From Hydrogenophaga sp. PBL-H3 (lineage in GTDB: Bacteria; Pseudomonadota; Gammaproteobacteria; Burkholderiales; Burkholderiaceae_C): a stretch of 64,000 nucleotides of DNA. Both the position numbers and the translations under genes were made by a program. The DNA is taken from positions 1,922,001 to 1,986,000 of the forward strand of contig NZ_CP044972.1 of NCBI RefSeq assembly GCF_010104355.1, given 5' to 3'. This document shows, piece by piece, positions 52,994-61,762 of the stretch (position 1 is the stretch's first letter; every line of letters starts with the position of its first letter). Below the pieces are notes generated by a model. That model saw only the letters and a list, made by a program, of their open reading frames with translations. It was not told where the DNA came from and made no database searches.

Positions 52994-54121
52994 TCAACGG
53001 CTGTGCGCCTGGGCCCACAGCGCCCCTGGCGCATCGGCCAGGGTGCGGCAGCCGGTGAGCGCCATGGCAATCTCGAGTTCGTCGCGCAGCAGGCGCAGCA
53101 CGTGTGCCACACCGTTGGCGCCCGCGTTGGCCAGACCGTGCAGCACGGGACGGCCGACCAGCACGGCCGATGCACCAAGCGCCATGGCCTTGAGCACATC
53201 GGTGCCACGGCGGATGCCGCCGTCCACCAGCACCGGTGCATCACCGGCAACGGCCTGCACCACACGCGGCAGCAGTGCGGCGGTGGCGGGCATGGTGTCG
53301 AGTGTGCGCCCACCGTGGTTGGAGACGATCACCCCGGCCGCACCGCAGGTCAACGCCTGGCGTGCGTCGTCCGGGTGCACCACCCCCTTGAGCAGCACGG
53401 GCAGGCGGGTGATGGAGCGAAGCCAGGCGATGTCGTCCCAGGTGGGCGCATGCGTGAGCAGACCGTCGAACAGTGCACTTTGGCCGGGCTGCAAGGCCGT
53501 GGTGGGTGGCAGGCGCATGCCATTCAGATTGACCGCCGACACGTGAGGCGGAAGCTCGAAGCCGGCGCGGCGCTCGGCATCGCGCGCACCATGGACCGGA
53601 GCGTCCACCGTGAGCACCAGGGCCTCAAAGCCGGCAGCCTCGGTGCGTTGAATGAGTTCCCGCAGGAAACCGCGGTCGGGCTGCAGATAGAGCTGGAACC
53701 ACAACGGGCCGCGCCCGGCATCTGGCAGGTAGGCGCGCGCCACCTGTTCCAGCCGGGTGCTGGACTGGGTGCTGAGCACCAGTCCGGTACCGAGCGCAGC
53801 GGCTGCGATGGCTGTGGCCTGTTCGCCCATGGCGTGGGCCAGCGCCTGATAGGCCATGGGCGCGACCAGCAGCGGGTGGGCCAGCGTGCGGCCCAGCAGC
53901 TCGACGCGGGTGTGGCCACTGGCCAGGGGCCGCATCACCCGGGGAAGCAGAGCGATGTCTTGCCAGGCCCGTGTGTTGGCGCGCAGGGTGAGCTGGTCGG
54001 CGGCGCCGCCGTTGAAATAGGCCCGGACCGCTTCGCTCAGGCGCAAGCCGGCTTGGTGCTCATGGTCGGCGAGTGTGAACATGCCATCGGGCAAGGTGTC
54101 GGCGAGCAGGGAGGGGTTCAT
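52994..54121 (-). CDS. FMN-dependent alpha-hydroxy acid dehydrogenase
   Basis: A 375-residue (S)-2-hydroxy-acid dehydrogenase/oxidase family enzyme (lactate dehydrogenase LldD, glycolate oxidase type). The active-site His is in [12 protein letters not shown] with the FMN phosphate site [17 protein letters not shown] after it; [12 protein letters not shown] is the N-terminal flavin region. The family oxidises L-2-hydroxy acids to 2-keto acids. It is coupled to the dioxygenase gene by an ATGA overlap, so it lies in the siderophore receptor unit; a role on a hydroxy-acid siderophore part such as citrate or lactate is inference. Confidence 0.86.
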   Translation of the reverse strand: MNPSLLADTLPDGMFTLADHEHQAGLRLSEAVRAYFNGGAADQLTLRANTRAWQDIALLPRVMRPLASGHTRVELLGRTLAHPLLVAPMAYQALAHAMGEQATAIAAAALGTGLVLSTQSSTRLEQVARAYLPDAGRGPLWFQLYLQPDRGFLRELIQRTEAAGFEALVLTVDAPVHGARDAERRAGFELPPHVSAVNLNGMRLPPTTALQPGQSALFDGLLTHAPTWDDIAWLRSITRLPVLLKGVVHPDDARQALTCGAAGVIVSNHGGRTLDTMPATAALLPRVVQAVAGDAPVLVDGGIRRGTDVLKAMALGASAVLVGRPVLHGLANAGANGVAHVLRLLRDELEIAMALTGCRTLADAPGALWAQAHSR

Positions 54122-54804
54122 GTGTGGGCCCACAGGCGCAGGAGGTTGTGGTAAGTGCCGGTCAGGGCTGTGGCTTCCGAGGTTTCGCCGTGGCGCTTTC
54201 GCAGCGCGAGAAGGTTCATGTCGAGGTCGAACAGCAGGCGGCGGTGTTCGTCGCTGCGCACCATGCTCTCAACCCAGAAAAAACTCGCGATGCGCTCGCC
54301 TCGCGTGACCGGTTCGACGCGGTGCACGCTGGAGCCGGGGTAGATGACCATGTCGCCGGCGGGCAGCTTGATGCGCTGCTCGCCAAAGGTGTCCTGCACG
54401 ATCAGTTCGCCGCCGTCGTAGCTGTCGGGCTCGCTCAGGAACAGGGTGCAGGAGATGTCGGAACGCACCCATTGCTGGGTGGCTTTGGAATGCAGCACGG
54501 CGCCGTCCACATGCGCGCCGTAGGCATTGGAGTCTCCGCTGTAGCGGTTGAACAGCGGGTTGAACACCTTGCGTGGCAAGGCGGCCGAGAAAAACAGCGG
54601 GTCGCGGTTGACTGCCGCCAGCACGATGCCGCGCAGGGACTGCGCGGCATCGCTGTCTTGAGCGAGTTGCTGGTTGTTCTTCTGACCCAGGGCCTGCACG
54701 CCCGCGCTGCTGCGACCGTCGATCCAGGCCGCCTGTGGGCCCAGCAGGGAGCGGGCCGTGTCGATCTCAGGGGCGGTGAGGATGTTCTTGAGGTGCAGCA
54801 GCAT
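54118..54804 (-). CDS. piuC: Fe(II)/2-oxoglutarate dioxygenase, PKHD-type hydroxylase (PiuC)
   Basis: A 228-residue PKHD-type hydroxylase. The iron site is HVD in [10 protein letters not shown] plus His in [17 protein letters not shown], whose Arg binds 2-oxoglutarate. PiuC homologues regularly sit beside TonB-dependent siderophore receptors, and the gene follows one here (26-bp gap). The actual substrate is not established. Length matches the family (225-228). Confidence 0.92.
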   Translation of the reverse strand: MLLHLKNILTAPEIDTARSLLGPQAAWIDGRSSAGVQALGQKNNQQLAQDSDAAQSLRGIVLAAVNRDPLFFSAALPRKVFNPLFNRYSGDSNAYGAHVDGAVLHSKATQQWVRSDISCTLFLSEPDSYDGGELIVQDTFGEQRIKLPAGDMVIYPGSSVHRVEPVTRGERIASFFWVESMVRSDEHRRLLFDLDMNLLALRKRHGETSEATALTGTYHNLLRLWAHT

Positions 54805-54830
54805 GGTGTGTCAGTGAGGTAGAGCCAGCG

Positions 54831-57068
54831 TCAGAACAGCTTCTTCAAGGTCAACTGGACACTGCGCGCAGCACCCGGGACGTAGAAGCCGCGGTACAGC
54901 GAGTCGGCGTAGAGCTCGTCGGTCAGGTTGGTGACGTTGAGCTTGAGCGTGGTGGTTTCGGTGATCGTGTATTCGGCCATGGCGTCGAACGTGACGAAGC
55001 TGTCGGCCACGAGATGACGCGCGCCTTCCGGGCTCTGTTTGCCCCGGTAGTTCAGGCCACCACCGACGCGCAGCTTGGGCAACACCAGGTAGGTGGTCCA
55101 CAGGCTGGCGCTGTGCTTGGGTGTGAGGGCGGGGCGGTCGCCCTGCACCTGTGCGCCCGTGCCGGCGGCGTTGCGAGCCACGTTGCTCTGGTCGATCTTC
55201 GCGCTCGGGATCCAGGTGTGGTTGTAGAAGATGTCCCACTTTGGCGTGATGCGACCGGACAGGTTGAACTCCATGCCCGCCGCGTGGCGCTTGCCCGAGA
55301 GCAGCTGTTGCTGGCTGGCGGTGTCCGGGTCGGTGTTGCGTTCGTTGTATTTCTCCGAGTAGAAGAGCGCCGCGCCCAGGGATGCGCGTTTTTCGAACAG
55401 CTCGAACTTGCCGCCGATTTCCAGGTTGCGGCTCTTCTCGGGTGGCGTGTTGGCGTCCCGGGTGTTGGGGGCGCCCGGCGTGAACTGGTAGGTGTCGCCC
55501 GAGGTGTTGAACGAGGTGCCGAACGACACGTAGTACGAGGTGTCGTCATCGGGCTGGAACGTGGCGCCCACGCGTGGGCTCCACAGGTTCGCCGACACAT
55601 CGTTGGCCACGCCGGTGTTGGTCACGTAGGTGGCTCTGAAGTTGTCGTAGCGCAGGCCGCCGATGAGCTTGACGGTGGAGGTCAGGCTGACCGTGTCCTG
55701 CACGTACAGACCGATGTTGCGCGCATCGAAGGTGTTGAACGGCACGGCACCACGCAGGTCGGCGCGCGAGTCGCCGTCGTTGGGCGTGCCCACCGTGGTG
55801 GTGAGGCCGCTGTTGGCACCCGCGAAGCTGTTGGCGCGCCTGGCGTCGTCCTGGTAGAGGTCCAGGCCGGCGAGCAAGTCGTGCTTCTTGCCCAGGCCAT
55901 TGAAGGTGCCCACAAAGTCGCTCTGGATCTGCGTGGTTTCACTGACGCCGATGCGGCCCTTGGGCGTGCGGCCGAGCACCGTGTTGGGGCCGAGGGTGGA
56001 TGGCGAAACAGCCACGCCGCCAGGTTGTTCGGCCGCCGGGCGGAAACCGATCACGCTGGCCCACAGGTCGCGTTCGTAGCGGCCATGGCGCACGCGCGTT
56101 GTCAACGAGTTCTGGCGGTCAAAACGGTGGGTGTGACTGAGCGTGACGTAGTCGGCCGATGTGTTGAGGTGGTCGCTGGCCAGTCCGTAGTAGTTGCGCG
56201 CTGACAGCGTGGGCTGGATCACGCCGTTCTGGGTGAACCAGGGGTGGTTGTAGTTCGGCCGTCCTTCGGATTCCAGGTGGTAGAGGCCCACCGAGAACTC
56301 GTCGCGCGAGCCGATGCCCCAGCGGTAGGTGGGCGCAATGCCGCGCTTGCTCACCTTGGCTCCATAGTTGTTTTCCTCGTGCACCATGGCGTTGAGTCGG
56401 AAAGCCGAGTCTTCGCCGGTCATGAAATTGAAGTCGCCGGTCAGGCGGGCTTCGCGGCCGGTGCCCAGCGTGGTGGTCACCTCGTGCTGGTCCAGCAAAA
56501 ACGGCTGCTTGCTGACCTGGTTGACCACGCCGCCGGTGGAGCCCTTGCCGAACAGCATGGACGCCGAGCCCTTGAGCACTTCCACGCGGTCGTTGTTGAA
56601 GGTGTCACGCTCGTAGAGCGCGCCGTCGCGGATGCCGTCGGTGTAGATGTCGCCGGCCTGGCCCAGCGAGAAGCCGCGCAGGCGCACGTCTTCCTCGCCC
56701 GTCTCGCCGGCCTGGAAAGTCACGCCGGCGGTGGTGCGCAGCACCTCGCGAAAGTCGTCGAGGTTGCGGTCGTCGATCAGGCGCTCGGTCATCACCGTCA
56801 CTGATTGGGGGATGTCGCGCAGCGCCTGGTTGCCTTTGCCGATGCCGCTCTCGGTGGTGCGCAAACTGTTTTTGGTTTGCGGCACATCGGCCTGCTCGCG
56901 CACGGTAACGGTGGGCAGGGTGTCGGACGGTGTGCTTTGTGCCATGGCGCTCAGCGAGCCGGCCAGGAGCATGGCGCCCAAGGGCAGCACGGCCGTGGAA
57001 GCGGTCGAGTGTGTCGAAGAAGCGGGGCGGACGGGGGCTGGGCGGGAATGGGGTTTCCGATGGGACAT
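54831..57068 (-). CDS. TonB-dependent siderophore receptor
   Basis: A 745-residue outer-membrane receptor. A signal peptide (through about residue 43, SLSAMAQ) precedes the TonB box region (LPTVTVREQ), a plug domain (QALRDIPQSVTVMTERLIDDRNLDD, VRLRGFSLGQAGDIYTDG, LKGSASMLFGKGSTGGVVNQVSK) and a 22-strand beta-barrel ending VQLTLKKLF with the terminal Phe. The plug matches the catecholate/hydroxamate siderophore (FhuE/PiuA/Fiu) group. Fur-box-like sequence lies 80 bp upstream. With piuC and the FMN dehydrogenase it forms one minus-strand unit. Confidence 0.92.
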   Translation of the reverse strand: MSHRKPHSRPAPVRPASSTHSTASTAVLPLGAMLLAGSLSAMAQSTPSDTLPTVTVREQADVPQTKNSLRTTESGIGKGNQALRDIPQSVTVMTERLIDDRNLDDFREVLRTTAGVTFQAGETGEEDVRLRGFSLGQAGDIYTDGIRDGALYERDTFNNDRVEVLKGSASMLFGKGSTGGVVNQVSKQPFLLDQHEVTTTLGTGREARLTGDFNFMTGEDSAFRLNAMVHEENNYGAKVSKRGIAPTYRWGIGSRDEFSVGLYHLESEGRPNYNHPWFTQNGVIQPTLSARNYYGLASDHLNTSADYVTLSHTHRFDRQNSLTTRVRHGRYERDLWASVIGFRPAAEQPGGVAVSPSTLGPNTVLGRTPKGRIGVSETTQIQSDFVGTFNGLGKKHDLLAGLDLYQDDARRANSFAGANSGLTTTVGTPNDGDSRADLRGAVPFNTFDARNIGLYVQDTVSLTSTVKLIGGLRYDNFRATYVTNTGVANDVSANLWSPRVGATFQPDDDTSYYVSFGTSFNTSGDTYQFTPGAPNTRDANTPPEKSRNLEIGGKFELFEKRASLGAALFYSEKYNERNTDPDTASQQQLLSGKRHAAGMEFNLSGRITPKWDIFYNHTWIPSAKIDQSNVARNAAGTGAQVQGDRPALTPKHSASLWTTYLVLPKLRVGGGLNYRGKQSPEGARHLVADSFVTFDAMAEYTITETTTLKLNVTNLTDELYADSLYRGFYVPGAARSVQLTLKKLF

Positions 57069-57147
57069 GGTGGCAACAAGCTGAAGGGTTTTCGGCTGGC
57101 TGCACGCGTCTGCGTCCTGGCTGGCTTGAAGCGGCAATTGTATATAT

Positions 57148-57166
57148 AACGAGAACGATTCGCATT
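57148..57166 (-). promoter_or_regulatory. Fur-box-like site upstream of the siderophore receptor
   Basis: AACGAGAACGATTCGCATT lies about 80 bp before the receptor start and overlaps an AT-rich TATATATA stretch suitable as -10. It is nearly identical to the site at 52948-52966. Confidence 0.75.
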
Positions 57167-57214
57167 AATATGTAATGCTGAAACTGGCTTCCATGCTGCG
57201 TTGCAACAGATCAG

Positions 57215-57266
57215 CTATCGATCGGATAGTGACTATCAATCCGTCTTATCGATAGACCTGAGCTAT
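57215..57266 (+). promoter_or_regulatory. OxyR-like half-sites upstream of ahpC
   Basis: CTAT-N7-ATAG (57215-57229) and ATAG-N7-CTAT (57252-57266) match OxyR half-site spacing. The gap between the two pairs is not the ideal one, so the full four-part motif is imperfect. A TATAGT (-10-like) overlaps the right end, 70 bp before the ahpC ATG. Confidence 0.5.
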
Positions 57267-57338
57267 AGTCTGACCCATTGCTGCAGCAACAGCACCCTTT
57301 TCACCCTTCCCTGCAACTCCACACTTAAGGAAACCACC

Positions 57339-57902
57339 ATGTCCCTGATCAACACCACCGTCCAGCCCTTCAAGGCCGAAGCCTTCCACAACGGCAAGTT
57401 CGTGCCCGTGTCCGACGCCAGCCTGCGCGGCGAATGGTCGGTCCTGATCTTCATGCCCGCTGCTTTCACCTTCAACTGCCCGACCGAAGTGGAGGACGCT
57501 GCAGACAACTACGCAGAGTTCCAGAAGGTCGGTGCCGAGGTCTACATCGTGACCACCGACACCCACTTCGCGCACAAGGTGTGGCACGAGACCTCGCCCG
57601 CCGTGGGCAAGGCCAAGTTCCCCCTGATCGGTGACCCGACCCACACGCTGACCCGCGCCTTTGGCGTGCACATCGAAGAAGAAGGCCTGGCACTGCGCGG
57701 CACCTTCATCATCAACCCCGAAGGCGTGATCAAGACCGCCGAAATCCACGACAACGCGATCGCTCGCGACGTGAAGGAAACCCTGCGCAAGCTCAAGGCC
57801 GCCCAGTTCGTGGCCAACAACCCTGGCCAGGTCTGCCCCGCCAAGTGGAATGAAGGCGCCAAGACCATCACGCCTTCGCTGGACCTCGTTGGAAAAATCT
57901 AA
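57339..57902 (+). CDS. ahpC: Alkyl hydroperoxide reductase peroxiredoxin AhpC
   Basis: A 187-residue typical 2-Cys peroxiredoxin. The peroxidatic Cys47 is in FTFNCPTEVED and the resolving Cys166 in GQVCPAKWN. It reduces organic peroxides, H2O2 and peroxynitrite and is recharged by AhpF, encoded 93 bp downstream. AAGGA precedes the ATG. Length and motifs match the E. coli-type enzyme. Confidence 0.96.
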   Translation: MSLINTTVQPFKAEAFHNGKFVPVSDASLRGEWSVLIFMPAAFTFNCPTEVEDAADNYAEFQKVGAEVYIVTTDTHFAHKVWHETSPAVGKAKFPLIGDPTHTLTRAFGVHIEEEGLALRGTFIINPEGVIKTAEIHDNAIARDVKETLRKLKAAQFVANNPGQVCPAKWNEGAKTITPSLDLVGKI

Positions 57903-57932
57903 GCACCCCCGCAGTCTTTAGTACCGCAGACC

Positions 57933-57953
57933 GATGGGCCGCCTGGGCCCATC
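57933..57953 (+). other. Intercistronic hairpin ahpC-ahpF
   Basis: GATGGGCC pairs perfectly with GGCCCATC across a GCCTG loop. There is no T-run after it. It could lower ahpF relative to ahpC, which cells usually need in large excess, by mRNA processing or partial termination. Confidence 0.5.
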
Positions 57954-57995
57954 CACCAGCGGCATTGATGCCTCAACTTCATTCAGGAGATTTTC

Positions 57996-59588
57996 ATGCT
58001 CGACACCAACCTCAAGACCCAGTTGCAGGCTTACCTCGGCAAGTTGCAGCGGCCCATCCGCCTGATCGCATCGCTCGACGCCAGCGCTGGTGCGGCCGAG
58101 ATGAAAGAGTTGCTGCAGGAGATCGCCGAGCTGTCCGACCTGGTGAGCTTTGATGAGACAGGCACCGATGCGCGCAAGCCGTCGTTCGTGATTGCCCGCG
58201 AAGGCGAGGCCTCCGGCGTGCGTTTTGCTGCCATCCCGCTGGGCCACGAGTTCACCTCGCTGGTGCTCGCGCTGCTGTGGACCGGTGGCCATCCGCCGAA
58301 GGTTGAGGCCGGTGTGATCGATCAGATCAAAGGTCTGGAAGGTGATTTCCGCTTCGAGATGTACATGAGCCTCTCGTGCCACAACTGCCCTGACGTGGTG
58401 CAGGCCTTGTCGCTGATGTCCATCATCAACCCCGCCGTGAAGGCCGTGGTGATCGACGGAGGGCTGTACCAGGCCGAGGTCGAAGAGCGCCAGATCCTGG
58501 CCGTGCCCATGGTCTTCCTCAACGGCGAACTGTTTGGCTCGGGCCGCATGACGCTGGAAGAGATCGTGGCCAAGCTGGACGTGAAGTCCGACGAGCGCGA
58601 AGCCGCCAAACTCAACGCCAAGGACCCGTTCGACGTGTTGATCGTCGGCGGTGGCCCGGCTGGTGCAGCCGCCGCGGTGTACGCCGCGCGCAAAGGTATC
58701 CGCGTGGGCGTGGCCGCCGAGCGCTTCGGTGGTCAGACCAACGACACGATGGCGATCGAGAACTACATCAGCGTGCTGGAGACCGACGGGCCGAAGTTTG
58801 CTGCCGCGCTCGAAGCCCAGGTGCGCCACTACGACGTGGACATCATGAACCTGCAGCGCGCCGACAAGATCATTCCCGCCACCGAGTCGGGCGGCCTGGT
58901 GCGGGTGCAGATGGCCAACGGTGCGGTGCTGCAGTCGCGCAGCGTGATCCTGTCCACCGGTGCGCGCTGGCGCAATGTGAATGTGCCTGGCGAAGCTGAG
59001 TACAAGAACAAGGGCGTGGCCTACTGCCCGCACTGCGACGGTCCGCTCTTCAAGGGCAAGAGCGTGGCAGTGATTGGTGGTGGCAACTCCGGCGTGGAGG
59101 CCGCGATCGATCTGGCTGGCATCGTGAAGCACGTGACGCTGGTCGAGTTCGCCGACGCGCTCAAGGCCGACGCGGTGCTGGTGAGCAAGCTGAAAAGCCT
59201 GCCCAACGTGACCATCAACGTGAACGCGCAGACCACCGAGATCACGGGTGCTGGCGGCAAGGTCAACGGCCTGTCGTTCAAGGACCGCGTGAGTGGCGAT
59301 GTGAAACACGTGGAGCTCGAGGGCGTGTTCGTCCAGATCGGACTGGTGCCCAACACCGAGTGGCTCAAGGGCACGGTGGACCTCAGCCGCTACGGCGAAA
59401 TCGAGGTGGATGCCAAGGGCCACACCAACGTACCCGGCGTGTTTGCCGCGGGTGACTGCACCACCGTGCCGTACAAGCAGATCGTGATCGCTGCGGGTGA
59501 TGGTTCCAAGGCCGCGCTCAGCGCCTTCGACTACCTGATCCGCCAGCCCGTGGTGGTCTCGGAAACGGCTGAGGCAGTCGCCGCCTGA
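57996..59588 (+). CDS. ahpF: Alkyl hydroperoxide reductase flavoprotein AhpF
   Basis: A 530-residue flavoprotein with two thioredoxin-like folds at the N-terminus (CxxC in [12 protein letters not shown] near residue 130), then an FAD/NAD(P)H thioredoxin-reductase-like unit: [19 protein letters not shown], the second redox CxxC in [10 protein letters not shown] and the NAD motif [19 protein letters not shown]; closing [16 protein letters not shown]. It moves electrons from NADH to AhpC. Followed by a terminator. Confidence 0.96.
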   Translation: MLDTNLKTQLQAYLGKLQRPIRLIASLDASAGAAEMKELLQEIAELSDLVSFDETGTDARKPSFVIAREGEASGVRFAAIPLGHEFTSLVLALLWTGGHPPKVEAGVIDQIKGLEGDFRFEMYMSLSCHNCPDVVQALSLMSIINPAVKAVVIDGGLYQAEVEERQILAVPMVFLNGELFGSGRMTLEEIVAKLDVKSDEREAAKLNAKDPFDVLIVGGGPAGAAAAVYAARKGIRVGVAAERFGGQTNDTMAIENYISVLETDGPKFAAALEAQVRHYDVDIMNLQRADKIIPATESGGLVRVQMANGAVLQSRSVILSTGARWRNVNVPGEAEYKNKGVAYCPHCDGPLFKGKSVAVIGGGNSGVEAAIDLAGIVKHVTLVEFADALKADAVLVSKLKSLPNVTINVNAQTTEITGAGGKVNGLSFKDRVSGDVKHVELEGVFVQIGLVPNTEWLKGTVDLSRYGEIEVDAKGHTNVPGVFAAGDCTTVPYKQIVIAAGDGSKAALSAFDYLIRQPVVVSETAEAVAA

Positions 59589-59608
59589 CAGCGACACGCT
59601 GAAGGAGA

Positions 59609-59637
59609 AAAGGCTTCGGGGAGCCGAAGCCTTTTTC
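59609..59637 (+). terminator. Rho-independent terminator of ahpCF
   Basis: Eleven-bp stem AAAGGCTTCGG / CCGAAGCCTTT with a GGAG loop and a TTTTT tail, 20 bp after the ahpF stop. The A-rich left side means it could also serve the convergent metzincin operon. Confidence 0.88.
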
Positions 59638-59659
59638 ATTTTCGGCGAGCACAGACCGT

Positions 59660-60685
59660 TCAGGTCCTTCGCACCTTCACCGAGTAGTTCCCCATGCCGC
59701 TGACCTTGTTGTAGTGGCGCACCTGCACGTAGTAGCGGCCCGGGATGAGGTTTGAGCGGATCAGCGCGTTGGTCTCCACGCCGCTGTCGTCGTCCTCGGC
59801 AATCACCGCGGTGGGGCTGTCGGGGCCGAAGAGTTTCATCACCACGTCGGTCGGACCCAGGGTGTCTACGGTGTGACTGCCCCCGGTCTTCACGTTGAAC
59901 TGGAACAGGTCTTCCTCGCCCGCCTTGCCGATGGCGGCCGAGGTGCGGCGCAAGGCGCCTATCGTCAGCTCTTGTGCATCGAGCAGCGTGGGTGCGGTCT
60001 TGGGGTAGGCCTTGGCGCCCCCGATGAACGCCTTGTCCAGCGCGGAGAGCACAGGGTTGGCGCGCGTGCCCACGCCGCTCTGCACCCAGCTGCCCGGAAA
60101 GAAATACAGCATCACCGAGTCGGGGTCGAAGGTGGTGCCGTTGACCTGATCGGCCCGGTACTTGTTCAGCACGTTGTGTCGGATGGTCGCTTCGGTCCAG
60201 TTGTTGGGTGGGCCCGAGAGGTCGCGGATCACGGCGGCTTCGTTCCACTGGATGCCGCCCGCCGGGTTCTGGTGTTCGTGTGCCAGGCCAATGGCGTGGC
60301 CAAACTCGTGCGCCACGGTGCCGCCGTCCATGAAGCCCAGGTTCATCGTGGGTTGGTCCAGCGGAATGCTGCGGTTGTCGGTGCCCACGTAGGACCACGC
60401 ACCCTTGCCCGGGTCGAAGCTGATGCGGATCTCGGCATCCGCAGCGTTGTTGAAATCGAAATGCAGGTTGGCGTGGGCCGTCCACCACAGCGCCTGCTCG
60501 CGCACCTTGGCCTGCTGTGCCGCGGTGCCGCCGATGAAGCGCACGCGCAGCGTGCTGCCGTTCATCCAGAGCTTGCCCAGCGGCATGACGGCACGCGTGC
60601 GCCCTCGGCTGCGCACCGTGGGCTGGAACTGCATGAGCTCGGCGGGCAGCACGCGCTGGGTACAGACGTGAACGAGTTTGGTCAT
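59660..60685 (-). CDS. Metzincin-type zinc protease with C-terminal PPC-like domain, no signal peptide
   Basis: A 341-residue zinc protease. The extended motif HEFGHAIGLAH (His126, Glu127, His130, His136) and a Met-turn (VMLYFF, Met192) define a matrixin/astacin-like metzincin. Residues about 250-341 resemble a PPC (bacterial pre-peptidase C-terminal) domain (GEEDLFQFNVKTGGSHTVDTLG, GRYYVQVRHYNKVSGMGNYSV). The N-terminus (TKLVHVCTQRVLPAEL) has no signal peptide, which is odd for this family, and its only Cys, Cys8, could be a cysteine-switch inhibitor. Last gene of the CHAT-TIR-metzincin operon (27 bp after TIR). Substrate unknown. Confidence 0.85.
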   Translation of the reverse strand: MTKLVHVCTQRVLPAELMQFQPTVRSRGRTRAVMPLGKLWMNGSTLRVRFIGGTAAQQAKVREQALWWTAHANLHFDFNNAADAEIRISFDPGKGAWSYVGTDNRSIPLDQPTMNLGFMDGGTVAHEFGHAIGLAHEHQNPAGGIQWNEAAVIRDLSGPPNNWTEATIRHNVLNKYRADQVNGTTFDPDSVMLYFFPGSWVQSGVGTRANPVLSALDKAFIGGAKAYPKTAPTLLDAQELTIGALRRTSAAIGKAGEEDLFQFNVKTGGSHTVDTLGPTDVVMKLFGPDSPTAVIAEDDDSGVETNALIRSNLIPGRYYVQVRHYNKVSGMGNYSVKVRRT

Positions 60686-60712
60686 GGGGGCCTCCTTGGG
60701 TTGTCGGTGGGG

Positions 60713-61762
60713 TCAGGGTTGTCGCACGAGCCGCAGCGGGGTTTCGGCCTGTTCGCCGTTGCTCCAGAGCTGGCCGGTGAGCTCTTGGCCGTCGGCGCTG
60801 GCCGTGAGCACCACGCTGCCGGTGTCCAGTGGCCCGCGGCCGTCGCCGGTGGTGGCCTGGTAGGGAATCTCGATGCGCGGCACGCCCATCACGTCGGCGA
60901 GCACGCCCTGGCCCACATAGCGCACGTCGGTGACGATGAGGCCCTGGTCGCGAACGCTTTGCGCGTAGGCCTGCCACTTCGGGTACCCCGCGATGGGGAA
61001 GGCGTCGGTCTGCAACTCGATGGTGCCATTGCTCACGGTGAACTGCACCCGCAGGCGCCGGTTGTCCTGGTCGATCGACCACCACAGGCCCGAGACATCG
61101 CGAGCGTTCTGACCCGGCGCAGGTGCTGGTGATGCGGACGGTGCCGACGCGGGCAGGGGAGCCTCGTTTTCCTCGGGTAGCAGCAGGCCGATCACCACCA
61201 GCCCCACGAAGATGCCACCGATCCACATGAAGCCGCGTTGCATGCGCAGCATCCAGCCGCGCTTCGTGGGGTCCTCCTTGCGTGGGGGCGTCGTCAGCGG
61301 ATGGATGCCGTGGCTGGCGAGGTCGGCCACGATCTTGTTCAGGTCGTCGGCCCAGTCCTCGGTGCGCAGCTTGAGCGCGTGCGACTCTTTGAGGAACCTC
61401 AGCGGTGCTGGAATGTCGGTGGTTGCGGGCATCAACATGCCCTCGGTCAGCAGCGGGATGATGGTCGCGCCATGGCCCTGGGCGGTGAGCACTTCACCCC
61501 GGATGGGATCGTCGTCCCGGTCGACGCGCCTGCCACCTTCGGGATGCACCATACCCAGCAGATCGGGTGTGATCAGCAGCAGCACCACCGGCCGCGTGCC
61601 CAGCGCAGCCAGGATGGCGCTGCGCCACGAGTGCCCGCCCCGCAGGTCCTGTTTGTCGAAGAACACCTGGTCCTCGCCGTAGAGCCGGCTGAGGTCGGCG
61701 CACAAACGGTCTGCGTCCTTCTTGCCGTCGGACGACCGGTAGCTGATGAAGATGCGGCTCAT
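60713..61762 (-). CDS. TIR domain protein with one membrane span
   Basis: A 349-residue protein. Residues 1-150 form a TIR domain (SRIFISYRSSDGKKDADRLC, VVLLLITPDLLG) with an acidic residue, Glu90 in RGEVLTA, where TIR NADases carry their catalytic Glu. Residues 179-195 are one membrane helix (WIGGIFVGLVVIGLLLP) after a basic stretch, then a Pro/Ala linker and an about 130-residue C-terminal domain of beta character (DVSGLWWSIDQDNRRLRVQF) I do not recognise. Its ATG overlaps the CHAT gene stop (ATGA), so the two are coupled. Confidence 0.88.
   Translation of the reverse strand: MSRIFISYRSSDGKKDADRLCADLSRLYGEDQVFFDKQDLRGGHSWRSAILAALGTRPVVLLLITPDLLGMVHPEGGRRVDRDDDPIRGEVLTAQGHGATIIPLLTEGMLMPATTDIPAPLRFLKESHALKLRTEDWADDLNKIVADLASHGIHPLTTPPRKEDPTKRGWMLRMQRGFMWIGGIFVGLVVIGLLLPEENEAPLPASAPSASPAPAPGQNARDVSGLWWSIDQDNRRLRVQFTVSNGTIELQTDAFPIAGYPKWQAYAQSVRDQGLIVTDVRYVGQGVLADVMGVPRIEIPYQATTGDGRGPLDTGSVVLTASADGQELTGQLWSNGEQAETPLRLVRQP

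Noticed and set aside
57185..57199. GG-N10-GC resembling a sigma-54 promoter upstream of ahpC
   Set aside because: Only the invariant dinucleotides fit; the rest (TGGCTTC, CTGC) departs from the consensus and an OxyR/sigma-70 promoter is more likely for ahpC.
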